A DNA stretch of 14,780 bases from the NCBI GenBank assembly GCA_903835145.1, contig CAILMA010000097.1:1-14780 (forward strand). The letters are read 5' to 3'. The DNA is from an uncultured Bacteroidota bacterium (GTDB lineage Bacteria; Bacteroidota; Bacteroidia; Chitinophagales; Chitinophagaceae). How positions within the stretch are numbered: the first letter of the stretch is position 1; every line of letters begins with the position of its first letter. A model generated the notes under the pieces. The model was not told where the DNA came from. It searched no databases and saw only the letters and a program-made list of their open reading frames with translations. Positions 1 to 8,280 of this stretch are shown piece by piece. The position numbers were made by a program, and so were the translations under genes.

Positions 1-113
1 CAAACGCTCAATAAAAAAGCAACTCAGAGAAACACTCAGATAAAATAGAGAGTTTTTAGAGATACCCTAAACATAAAAGCGGACGTTTATTTATTACAAA
101 CTTCCAAACTTTT

Positions 114-3100
114 ATGAGATCCAACCTCCGGCACATTATCGCTATGATATGGTGCCTTTTTTTGTGCGTGCTCTTCCACGCCTGCAAGAGCAGCAAGTAT
201 GATGTACAAGCGACTACGAATTTCCAATCTGAAATTGAACAACAGCAAAATCTCGAATTCACCTTCAACAAAGACCTCTGCCCGGACAGCCTCGTTAACG
301 TCTGGGACACCACCTCCTTTATTGACATCACACCTGCAGTCAGGGGCCAGTTCCGGTGGAGCAGCACCAATGTACTCGTATTCAGTCCGGCAGAAGGCTT
401 TCAGCCCGGCGTAACCTACTCCGGCAAGCTCTCCGGCAAACTCCTGAAATTCATTAATAAGAAGCTCAGCATCAGCCCCGAGCCGGTGAAATTTCATACG
501 TCCGATCTCAAGATAAACGAAATGCACCTCTCCTGGACAAGGGGCAAGAATGTATCGAACATCCTGGTGCAGATGGACATGACCTTTAACTACGATGTAA
601 ACCTCACCGAAGCTGCCAACCGGCTGAAGCTGAGCTCAAAGGGCACGGCCGTGAGCATCAGCTCCGTAAACAGCGGTATAGGCAAAACACTCTCGCTGCA
701 GTTTTTGCCACTTACTGACAAAGACGAGGAAACACCACTGAAAGTGGACCTGCAAAAGGGTATACCCATGGGTACCACTAAGTATGCCTCGCTGCGCGAT
801 ACCAGCATTGCTGCTGTAATACCATCGCGCTACAACCTTACAATTACGGGTGTTAACGGCCAGCATACAGGTACTGAGGGGGTACTTACCGTAACCACTT
901 CGCAGCCCGTGCTGGAAACCAACCTGAAAAGCATGATTACACTTGTGCCTGCCGTACCTTTTGAGGTGGCACTGAGCGACGGCGGTTTTACTATTACCAG
1001 CGGCAACTTTGTAGCTTCTCAAAAGTACCAGCTGAATATCGCTACCGGGCTCGATGGAGCTTTTGGTGGGAAAATGAAAGGAGAATTCTCGGAAGAAGTA
1101 ACATTCGGCAAGCTGCACCCCTCTATCACGTTTGTGAATGCCAAGGGCATGTACCTGTCATCGGCCGGGTATAAAAATGTGCAGCTGAATATTGTGAATG
1201 TGCCAACCGTGGAAGTAAGCGTGATAAAGGTGTATGAAAACAACCTGGAGCAGTTTATGCGCCACCGCAAGGGTTACGACTATCACTATGAGGACAACGA
1301 AAGTACAGACTATGAGTATTATGAGACCGATAACATGGGTGATACCATTTTCCATAAGAGTTATGACACAAAGAAACTGCCCCGCCAGAATGCAGCCAGT
1401 ACCTTGCATCTTGATTTCCAAGACAAGCTGAAGGACTATAATGGCGTGTATGTAGTTACGGTAAAATCGAAAGAACAAAACTGGGTGCAGCAGTCGAAAA
1501 TACTGGCTATATCAGATATCGGGCTCATCGTTAAGGAGGAGAAAGACAATATCTATGTGTTTGCCAACTCCATTAAAACTACAGAAGCGCTGCCGCAACT
1601 CAAAGTAACTTTCACCGGCACGAACAACCAGAAAGTGTACAGCACAACCACCGATGGTGAAGGTGTTGCCGTGTTTAAAAACATGAGTACTACCTCTCCC
1701 GGCTTCAAGGTGGCAATGGTTACCGCCAAGAAAAATGACGATTTCAACTTTGTAATGTTTGATAAGACACAGATTGGCACATCGAGGTTTGATGTGGGTG
1801 GCCGCACACCAAACGAGGCGGGGCTCATAGCCATGATATACCCTGAGCGAAACCTGTACCGCCCGGGCGAAACCATGCACATAAGCACCATAGTGCGCAA
1901 CGAACAATGGGAACCGCAAGCCGAATTACCTGTGAAAATAAAACTGACACTACCGAACGGAAAAGAATTTGGAACAGCCCGTAAAGTACTGAATGAACAG
2001 GGCTCGTGCGAAACCACGTTCACGCCACCGGTAAGTGCCATTACCGGCACTTATACGGTAGAGGTTTACAGTGGCAACGACGTCCTGCTCAACGCTTACG
2101 ATATGATAGTGGAAGAGTTTATGCCCGACCGCATGAAGGTGACCCTGAAAGTGGATAAACCAGACTATAAACCGGGCGACAGCGTAAAGGCCATTGCACA
2201 GGCCGATAACCTGTTTGGCACCCCCGCAGCCGGTAGAAACTACCAATGCGAGCTCAACCTTTCAAGCGCGGTGTTTTCACCAGAAAAATTCAGTGACTTT
2301 GACTTTACCCTGTACAATCAGGTGCAGGTAAATGCTGATAACCACACCGGAAAAACAAGCGACAAAGGCAGCGCATCAGAAACGTTCAAACTGGGTGATG
2401 AGCTTGCTGACAGAGGTGTTGTAAACGGCAATGTAATGGTGACTGTGTTTGACGAAACCGGCAGACCCATGCACCGTTACAGCCATTTTAAAGTGTATAC
2501 ACAGCCCTTGTTTATCGGCTTGAAAAGCAACGATGAATATGTGAGCACGAAGGCACCTGTGCGGCTGGACCTCGTAGCGCTGGACAAAAACAGCAACCCA
2601 CAGGCAACAACGGTAGAGATAGAAGTAATAAGAAAGGAATGGCACTCGGTGATACAACAGAGCGGCAGCAGCTACCGCTACGAATCGGTGAGTGAAGACA
2701 GGGTGATAAGCCACCAGAAAGTGCAGATAAGCGGCCCCGACAGCAAGTACTACTTTAATGCCCGGGAAAGTGGTGAATACCAGGTGCGGGTTTTTGCCAG
2801 TGGCAGCGACAATTATATCTCTAAAACACTCTATGCCTATGGCTGGGACGACAACCAATACTCCTCATTCGAAGTGAGCAATGAAGGGAATGTGGAGATA
2901 AAGACAGACAAGAAAGAATACAACACAGGCGATAAAGTAAATGTACTTTTCACAACACCATTTGAAGGCAAACTGCTGGTAACGCTGGAGCGCGACCACA
3001 TCATCAATCACTACTACCTGAAGACCAAAAATAAGTCAGCCGCGCTCTCCTTCAGTGCCAATGACAAGCTGCTGCCCAATGTGTATGTGTCAGCTACATT

Positions 3101-5504
3101 GTTCCGCCCTATGGACGGGAGCGAGCTACCACTTACCATAGCACATGGCTACCAGTCTGTCACCATTAACAACAAAAGCTATGAGCTACCGGTGAAGGTG
3201 GCGATAGCAGAAAAGTCGAGATCAAAAACCCGGCAAACTATAAATGTAAAAACCGCCCCGGGTGCATATGTAACGATTTCGGCTGTTGATGAAGGAATAC
3301 TGCAAATCAAGAATTTCGCTACACCAGACCCTTATAGTTTCTTCTACCAGAAAGAAGGCCTTTCGGTGAATAGCTACGACATATACCCCTGGTTGATGCC
3401 GGAGATAAAAACGCGCCTTTCCAGCACCGGTGGTGATGGCGGCGGCGACGGCAGCAACCGGGTGAACCCTATGTTCGTGAACAGGGTGAAAAATGTATCT
3501 TTCTGGAGTGGTATACGGCAGGCAGATGGAAACGGTAATGTGCGGTACGATATAGATATACCACAGTTTTCAGGCGATTTAAGGGTGATGGCACTTGCTT
3601 ATAAAAACAAAGGGTTCGGCAGCGGCGATAAGCACATGAAGGTGGCTGACCCTATCGTGATAAGCACAGCCTTGCCCCGGTTCCTGAGTCCGAAAGATGA
3701 AGTGGTGATGCCGGTATCGCTGAGCAACACAACCAACAAAAGTACCACTGCCACCATAACCGTAAAAACCACTGGCCCCCTCGGGGTAAAAGGCTCGGCA
3801 ACGCAGACCATAGAAATACCTGCAAACCGCGAGCAAAGGGCTGTGTTTTATGTTACCGCAGACCCATCTATAGGTGCAGGTAAAGTAAGCGTAACCGTAA
3901 AAGCGCTCAACGAAACATTCACCAACGAAACCGACATAAGTATAAGGCCACCGGCCTCTCTGCAGAAGATAACGGGCAGCGGATTTGCGGCTGAAAACAA
4001 GACTACTACGCTGGATACAAAAAACAACCTTATTCCTTCATCGGTATCCGGTAAGCTGGTAATAGGCAAGTCGCCGGTTACGCAGTTCAGCAAGCATATT
4101 GAAGACCTCGTGCGGTACCCATACGGGTGCGTGGAGCAGACCACATCAGCTGCCTTTCCACAGTTGTATTATGCTGACCTCGTGAAGAGCATGAATGCCG
4201 GTATGGACAAAGAGCTGAACCCTGCCTACAATGTGCAGCAGGCCATAAATAAGCTACAGAGTATGCAGCAGGGCGATGGCGGCCTCTCCTACTGGCCGCA
4301 GGGTGGCGAGGAAAGCTGGTGGGGCAGTATATACGCCTGTCACTTCCTGTTGGAGGCTAAGAAAGCAGGGTTTGAGGTAAACTCAAATTCGCTGCAGCAC
4401 CTGGAAGAGTACATGAAGTTCCGGCTGTATAAAAAAGAAGTAATCACCTTCTATTACAATGGAAACAGCAAGAAGCAAGTAGCGCCGGAAGAGGTACCCT
4501 ATTCGCTCTACGTGCTGGCCCTTGCCGGGCAAACGGACAAGGCCGATATGAACTACTACAAGGCCCACAGCGATATGCTTACACTCGATGGCAAGTACCT
4601 GCTGGCTGCGGCTTACTCGCTTTCAGGGCAGCCTACGCAGGCCCAGCAAATACTTCCCCCAGCCTTCGCTGGCGAGGTGCCCGATCGTTGCCTTGGCGGT
4701 AGCTTCTACTCCCCTATAAGGGATGAGGCCATATCGCTGAATGTATTGCTGGATATGGACCCTAACAATGCACAAGTGGGTATTATGGCACGGCAGCTGG
4801 CTGACCAGATGGCGAAAGAACGCTACCTGAGCACGCAGGAAAATGCATTTGCTATTCTCGCACTCGGTAAGCTTGCTAAGATGGCCAACCAGACCACCGC
4901 AACCGCTACAATACTTGCCAATAACAAGGCCACAGGCACCACCACAGGTGCGGCACTGTCGCTGAACATGAAGCAACATGCAGGCGAAAACCTGGGTATA
5001 CAAGTAAAAGGTAAGGGCGGCTATTATTACTTCTGGGAAGTGGATGGCATCTCTGCAGATGGGAGCTACAAAGAAGAAGATAGCCACCTTAAAGTGCGCC
5101 GCACTTACTACGACCGGCAGGGGCATGAAATGGGTAACACCTTTCACCAGAATGACCTTGTAGTCGTAAAAATATCGTTGGAAACTCAAAACAACAGTTG
5201 GGTTGAAAATGTAGCAATAACTGATATGCTGCCGGCAGGCTTTGAGATTGAAAACACCCGCCTCTCTGAAATGCCAAAGCTGGATTGGATAAAAGACCAC
5301 AGCGAGCCCGACTGCATGGATATAAGGGATGACCGCATAAATATGTTTACCAATGCCAGCAACAAACGCACCGACTTCTACTACATGGTAAGGGCTGTAT
5401 CGCCCGGCACCTACCAGCTGGGCCCTGTGCAGGCCGATGCTATGTATGACGGCAACTACCACTCTTACCACGGAGCCGGGGTAATAAAAATACTTGAAAA
5501 ATAA
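114..5504 (+). CDS. Alpha-2-macroglobulin family lipoprotein (YfhM-like), thioester-containing
   Basis: This 1796-residue protein is a bacterial alpha-2-macroglobulin, a large envelope protein thought to trap attacking proteases covalently. The N-terminus has a hydrophobic segment (about residues 8-23) ending in LFHAC, so Cys24 is a likely lipidation site, although Phe at -3 and His at -2 make the lipobox imperfect. Macroglobulin-like beta domains follow; YPERNLYRPGET (576-587) is the family's bait-domain-type motif. A glycine/aspartate-rich linker lies at 1106-1113, then the A2M signature FWSG (1130-1133) with a following FSGDLRVMALAY. The thioester motif GCVEQ is intact (Cys1339, Gln1342). 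The helical thioester domain continues with GDGGLSYWPQGG (1387-1398) and WW, and beta domains close the protein. It is longer than E. coli YfhM (about 1650). The ATG at 114 is chosen because the signal segment begins there. The neighbouring pbpC is the classic partner. Family assignment is very secure; the protease-trapping role is inferred from the family. Confidence 0.96.
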   Translation: MRSNLRHIIAMIWCLFLCVLFHACKSSKYDVQATTNFQSEIEQQQNLEFTFNKDLCPDSLVNVWDTTSFIDITPAVRGQFRWSSTNVLVFSPAEGFQPGVTYSGKLSGKLLKFINKKLSISPEPVKFHTSDLKINEMHLSWTRGKNVSNILVQMDMTFNYDVNLTEAANRLKLSSKGTAVSISSVNSGIGKTLSLQFLPLTDKDEETPLKVDLQKGIPMGTTKYASLRDTSIAAVIPSRYNLTITGVNGQHTGTEGVLTVTTSQPVLETNLKSMITLVPAVPFEVALSDGGFTITSGNFVASQKYQLNIATGLDGAFGGKMKGEFSEEVTFGKLHPSITFVNAKGMYLSSAGYKNVQLNIVNVPTVEVSVIKVYENNLEQFMRHRKGYDYHYEDNESTDYEYYETDNMGDTIFHKSYDTKKLPRQNAASTLHLDFQDKLKDYNGVYVVTVKSKEQNWVQQSKILAISDIGLIVKEEKDNIYVFANSIKTTEALPQLKVTFTGTNNQKVYSTTTDGEGVAVFKNMSTTSPGFKVAMVTAKKNDDFNFVMFDKTQIGTSRFDVGGRTPNEAGLIAMIYPERNLYRPGETMHISTIVRNEQWEPQAELPVKIKLTLPNGKEFGTARKVLNEQGSCETTFTPPVSAITGTYTVEVYSGNDVLLNAYDMIVEEFMPDRMKVTLKVDKPDYKPGDSVKAIAQADNLFGTPAAGRNYQCELNLSSAVFSPEKFSDFDFTLYNQVQVNADNHTGKTSDKGSASETFKLGDELADRGVVNGNVMVTVFDETGRPMHRYSHFKVYTQPLFIGLKSNDEYVSTKAPVRLDLVALDKNSNPQATTVEIEVIRKEWHSVIQQSGSSYRYESVSEDRVISHQKVQISGPDSKYYFNARESGEYQVRVFASGSDNYISKTLYAYGWDDNQYSSFEVSNEGNVEIKTDKKEYNTGDKVNVLFTTPFEGKLLVTLERDHIINHYYLKTKNKSAALSFSANDKLLPNVYVSATLFRPMDGSELPLTIAHGYQSVTINNKSYELPVKVAIAEKSRSKTRQTINVKTAPGAYVTISAVDEGILQIKNFATPDPYSFFYQKEGLSVNSYDIYPWLMPEIKTRLSSTGGDGGGDGSNRVNPMFVNRVKNVSFWSGIRQADGNGNVRYDIDIPQFSGDLRVMALAYKNKGFGSGDKHMKVADPIVISTALPRFLSPKDEVVMPVSLSNTTNKSTTATITVKTTGPLGVKGSATQTIEIPANREQRAVFYVTADPSIGAGKVSVTVKALNETFTNETDISIRPPASLQKITGSGFAAENKTTTLDTKNNLIPSSVSGKLVIGKSPVTQFSKHIEDLVRYPYGCVEQTTSAAFPQLYYADLVKSMNAGMDKELNPAYNVQQAINKLQSMQQGDGGLSYWPQGGEESWWGSIYACHFLLEAKKAGFEVNSNSLQHLEEYMKFRLYKKEVITFYYNGNSKKQVAPEEVPYSLYVLALAGQTDKADMNYYKAHSDMLTLDGKYLLAAAYSLSGQPTQAQQILPPAFAGEVPDRCLGGSFYSPIRDEAISLNVLLDMDPNNAQVGIMARQLADQMAKERYLSTQENAFAILALGKLAKMANQTTATATILANNKATGTTTGAALSLNMKQHAGENLGIQVKGKGGYYYFWEVDGISADGSYKEEDSHLKVRRTYYDRQGHEMGNTFHQNDLVVVKISLETQNNSWVENVAITDMLPAGFEIENTRLSEMPKLDWIKDHSEPDCMDIRDDRINMFTNASNKRTDFYYMVRAVSPGTYQLGPVQADAMYDGNYHSYHGAGVIKILEK

Positions 5505-5511
5505 CTATTGC

Positions 5512-5546
5512 TGCAACCCCATCCTTCCGTTAAGGGTGGGGTTGCA
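5512..5546 (+). terminator. Strong stem-loop after the macroglobulin gene; terminator-like but without a T-tract
   Basis: A perfect 10-bp inverted repeat (TGCAACCCCA / TGGGGTTGCA) continues inward for five more pairs, including one G-T, around the loop CCGTT. It begins 7 bases after the macroglobulin stop codon. No run of T follows on either strand, so it is not a canonical intrinsic terminator. It could cause partial termination, protect the 3' end of the upstream mRNA or lower read-through into pbpC. The structure is directly visible; its function is inferred. Confidence 0.4.
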
Positions 5547-5586
5547 ATAAGTAGCTGACGTAAGGGTAAAAGCCCAACCAACGATG

Positions 5587-5594
5587 TTACTTTG
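5587..5594 (+). promoter_or_regulatory. Possible Bacteroidota -7 element upstream of pbpC
   Basis: The octamer TTACTTTG differs at one fixed position from the Bacteroidota -7 consensus TAnnTTTG and lies 62 bases before the pbpC start codon. I see no good -33 TTG partner at the usual spacing, so this is only a candidate. If real, pbpC would have its own promoter downstream of the stem-loop. Confidence 0.2.
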
Positions 5595-5656
5595 CCAAAT
5601 AAAGTATAACCACCAATAACTTTAAAATCAAGTCTACGAAAAGGCTCAGTCATATT

Positions 5657-7990
5657 ATGCGCAGTAAGGCAGCAAGAAAAACAGTTTACATTCTTACCTG
5701 CTTTATCCTTTCCTATTTTCTGGTGGATAGGATCAGTCCTGTAAACACTACTGTACCCTTTGCACGGCTCATAGAGGCCTGCGATGGCACGGTGCTTCAT
5801 GCCTACATTGCAAGCGATGGGCAGTGGCGTTTTTATACCCCGCTGAGTGAGATAACCCCCGAGCTCAAAAAAGCAATTGTGGCCAAGGAAGACAAACAAT
5901 TTTACCACCACCCCGGTATTAACCCGCTTGCTGTCGGCAGGGCGTTGGTCAATAATATTTTTCACCTTAAACGCACGTCAGGGGCATCAACCATTACTAT
6001 GCAGGTAGCCCGCATGCTTGACCCCAAGCCAAGAACCTACCTCAATAAATGCATAGAAATGTTTCGTGCTACCCAGCTGGAGCTGCACTACAGCAAGGAT
6101 GAGCTGCTGCAACTGTATCTGAATCTGGTGCCCTATGGGTCTAATATTGACGGTGTTAAGGCGGCATCGCTGCTGTATTTCAATAAAACGCCTGACCACC
6201 TTTCGCTGGCTGAAATAACAGCATTAAGCATCATTCCCAACCGGCCTAATTCGCTGGTAATGGGAAAGGACAATGCCCGCATAGTGGAGCAACGGAACAA
6301 ATGGCTACTGCGGTTCCGCGATGAGCAACTGTTTGCGGCAAGTGTAATAAATGATGCCCTGCAGGAGCCGCTTACTGCCAGCCGTCGCAGTGCACCCTGT
6401 GCTGTACCTCAGCTGGCTATACGCGTAAGAAAGGCTAACCCCGGCAAGCTGGAAGTGAAAACAACGATAGATGGTACTGCCCAGCAAAAAGCGGAAACCA
6501 TAGTAACCAACTACGTGAATCAACTAAAGTTGCGCAACATCAACAATGCCGCCGTGCTGGTAGTTGACAATACCACCCACGAGGTTGTTACCTATATTGG
6601 CTCGTCCGATTTCCACGACCGATTCCATTTCGGACAGGTTGATGGCGTGCGTGCACTGCGGTCACCCGGCAGCACCCTGAAACCGATTCTTTATGGCCTG
6701 TGTGTTGATAAGGGTCTTATAACGCCCAAGACCATGATTGCTGATGTACCAGTGAATATAAAGGGTTATACACCGGAGAACTACGACCGCCGGTTTAACG
6801 GGAACATAAGCATAGAGTATGCCCTCAGCCACTCGCTGAATATACCCGCAGTAAAACTACTTGAAGATGAGGGGGTTGATAATTTTGTAAGTGTACTCTC
6901 CCAGGCCGGGTTCCGCTCTGTAGAGCGCAACAGAAAGAAAATGGGCCTTTCTATGATATTGGGCGGCTGCGGGGTAAGGCTCGATGAGCTTACGGCCCTT
7001 TACAGCGCACTTGCCAACGACGGGAAATACTACCCGCTGCAATATGTATGCCCACAGACCAGCGACAGCAACCACAACGCCAAATCAAAAACCGATACTA
7101 TGGGGGTGGTAACCCTGCTATCTCCCGGTGCCGATTTTATGGTCACACACATACTTACCGGGTTACTGCGGCCCGACCTCCCCAATGGACTTGATGTAGG
7201 TGTGGGCATACCCCACATTGCCTGGAAAACGGGCACCTCTTACGGCCGAAAAGACGCCTGGAGCATTGGTTACAACAAGCACTATACTATAGGTGTGTGG
7301 CTGGGCAATTTCTCGGCAACCGGCGTGCCAGACCTCAGCGGGGCTTCGACAGCCACCCCGCTTTTATTTGAGCTGTTTAATGCCATAGACCATAACGCCG
7401 CAAACGACTGGGTAGAGCCGCCTAAAGACGTTGCTTTCAGACTGGTGTGCCCCGAGACAGGCAAGGTACCCGGCGAGTTCTGCACGGCTCAGGTTATGGA
7501 CTACTACCTGCCCGGTATCTCCTCCTGCGACAGATGCGACCACATGAAGGAAGTGTGGCTTTCGGCCGATGAAAAATTCTGCTATTGTTCTACCTGCTTA
7601 CCTCCGAATGGCTATAAAACGAAAGTATTGCCTAACATACCTACGGAGCTTGCCAACTATTACCATGCGAATGGCATCGCTTACACAGCGCTGCCTGCAC
7701 ACAACCCGGCCTGCACTCGCAGCTTTGAGGGCACGCCACCTGCTATTACATCGCTTACCAATGGCATGACCTATATTATTGAAAACAAAGACGAACAAAA
7801 ACTGCAACTATCCTGCAACACCGGCAGTGATGTGCAGAAGGTGTACTGGTATATCAATGACAAATTTTATGCCGCCTGCGCAGCCCACCAGAAAGTGTTT
7901 TTTAAGGCCGATGGCACACGGCTGAAAATATCGTGCTCTGATGACAAAGGCCGAAACACAAATATTGAAATCAAGGTAAAATTCATCTGA
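5657..7990 (+). CDS. pbpC: Penicillin-binding protein 1C (bifunctional transglycosylase/transpeptidase)
   Basis: This 777-residue class A penicillin-binding protein is predicted to polymerise glycan strands from lipid II and possibly cross-link peptides in the periplasm. One N-terminal membrane anchor spans about residues 9-23. The GT51 domain shows EDKQFYHHPG (Glu78 catalytic), STITMQ (111-116) and LNLVPYGSNIDGVKAAS. The position of the usual RKxxE motif reads NKCIE (130-134). The transpeptidase domain has all three penicillin-binding motifs: SPGSTLKP with Ser339/Lys342, SLN (393-395) and KTGTS (524-528). A C-terminal PBP1C-type domain (BiPBP_C-like) covers about 690-777 and separates it from PBP1A/1B. 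Between the two lies a cysteine-rich segment (Cys598, 609, 624, 627, 642, 644, 647). It follows the macroglobulin gene by 152 bases, the same pairing as yfhM-pbpC in E. coli, which suggests wall repair and protease defence act together. Identification is secure. Confidence 0.95.
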   Translation: MRSKAARKTVYILTCFILSYFLVDRISPVNTTVPFARLIEACDGTVLHAYIASDGQWRFYTPLSEITPELKKAIVAKEDKQFYHHPGINPLAVGRALVNNIFHLKRTSGASTITMQVARMLDPKPRTYLNKCIEMFRATQLELHYSKDELLQLYLNLVPYGSNIDGVKAASLLYFNKTPDHLSLAEITALSIIPNRPNSLVMGKDNARIVEQRNKWLLRFRDEQLFAASVINDALQEPLTASRRSAPCAVPQLAIRVRKANPGKLEVKTTIDGTAQQKAETIVTNYVNQLKLRNINNAAVLVVDNTTHEVVTYIGSSDFHDRFHFGQVDGVRALRSPGSTLKPILYGLCVDKGLITPKTMIADVPVNIKGYTPENYDRRFNGNISIEYALSHSLNIPAVKLLEDEGVDNFVSVLSQAGFRSVERNRKKMGLSMILGGCGVRLDELTALYSALANDGKYYPLQYVCPQTSDSNHNAKSKTDTMGVVTLLSPGADFMVTHILTGLLRPDLPNGLDVGVGIPHIAWKTGTSYGRKDAWSIGYNKHYTIGVWLGNFSATGVPDLSGASTATPLLFELFNAIDHNAANDWVEPPKDVAFRLVCPETGKVPGEFCTAQVMDYYLPGISSCDRCDHMKEVWLSADEKFCYCSTCLPPNGYKTKVLPNIPTELANYYHANGIAYTALPAHNPACTRSFEGTPPAITSLTNGMTYIIENKDEQKLQLSCNTGSDVQKVYWYINDKFYAACAAHQKVFFKADGTRLKISCSDDKGRNTNIEIKVKFI

Positions 7991-8064
7991 ACAGCGACAT
8001 TATCATCAGGGTGCATTTTAAATCTTTGGACAAGTATAATTGCAATATGACCTGAGCAACCGCA

Positions 8065-8111
8065 CAGACATCAATCTCCTTCTACATTTATGGACACGGT
8101 TGGGATGAGGT
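8065..8111 (+). repeat. 47-bp interspersed repeat, copy 1 (degenerate)
   Basis: This copy matches 8189-8235 over 47 bases with four mismatches and no gaps, in the same orientation. Its internal palindrome is broken by substitutions (ACACGG where copy 2 has AGAGGG), so it looks like an older, decaying copy. It lies in the 290-base gap (7991-8280) between the convergent pbpC and GH3 genes. Apart from the two repeats and a short hairpin, I see nothing in that gap. Confidence 0.75.
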
Positions 8112-8176
8112 GCACCAAGGACAGACGGAATGTTTCTATATCCACAGCATCCAAAAACCACCCGAACACCCACCCC

Positions 8177-8190
8177 TGCGGTACGCCGCA
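8177..8190. other. Short GC-rich hairpin abutting repeat copy 2
   Basis: TGCGG and CCGCA form a perfect 5-bp stem around the loop TACG, immediately before and slightly overlapping repeat copy 2. It may be part of the same repeat unit, but copy 1 has no clear equivalent. The function is unknown. Confidence 0.4.
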
Positions 8191-8235
8191 GACATCAATC
8201 TCCCTCTACATTTATGGAGAGGGTTGGGGTGAGGT
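8189..8235 (+). repeat. 47-bp interspersed palindromic (REP-like) repeat, copy 2
   Basis: This is the better-preserved copy of the repeat. Within it, 8202-8223 is a near-perfect palindrome: CCCTCT/AGAGGG, one A-G mismatch, then CAT/ATG around a tiny loop. The tail GGTTGGGGTGAGGT resembles intergenic repeats I recall from many unrelated bacterial genomes. No transposase or RAYT gene is present here. The element may be a small non-autonomous repeat sitting between convergent genes, where it might also act as a weak bidirectional terminator. Confidence 0.75.
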
Positions 8236-8280
8236 CCTACCCTGACAGTGCTGAGATTTGTAATGCATTTCAATCACTAC

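Noticed and set aside
1..113. Possible gene fragment or promoter before the macroglobulin gene
   Set aside because: This A/T-rich stretch has no sustained coding frame and no convincing -33/-7 pair; it is probably an ordinary leader.
4623..5471. Long minus-strand open frame (282 codons) opposite the macroglobulin gene
   Set aside because: It lies fully within a secure gene, its translation is unlike any domain I know (Val/Tyr/Cys-rich, low in charged helices), and it fits a shadow produced by the codon bias of the real strand.
8065..8235. Repeat pair as a small CRISPR array
   Set aside because: Only two copies are present, with four mismatches, an internal palindrome, a 77-base gap and no cas genes nearby.
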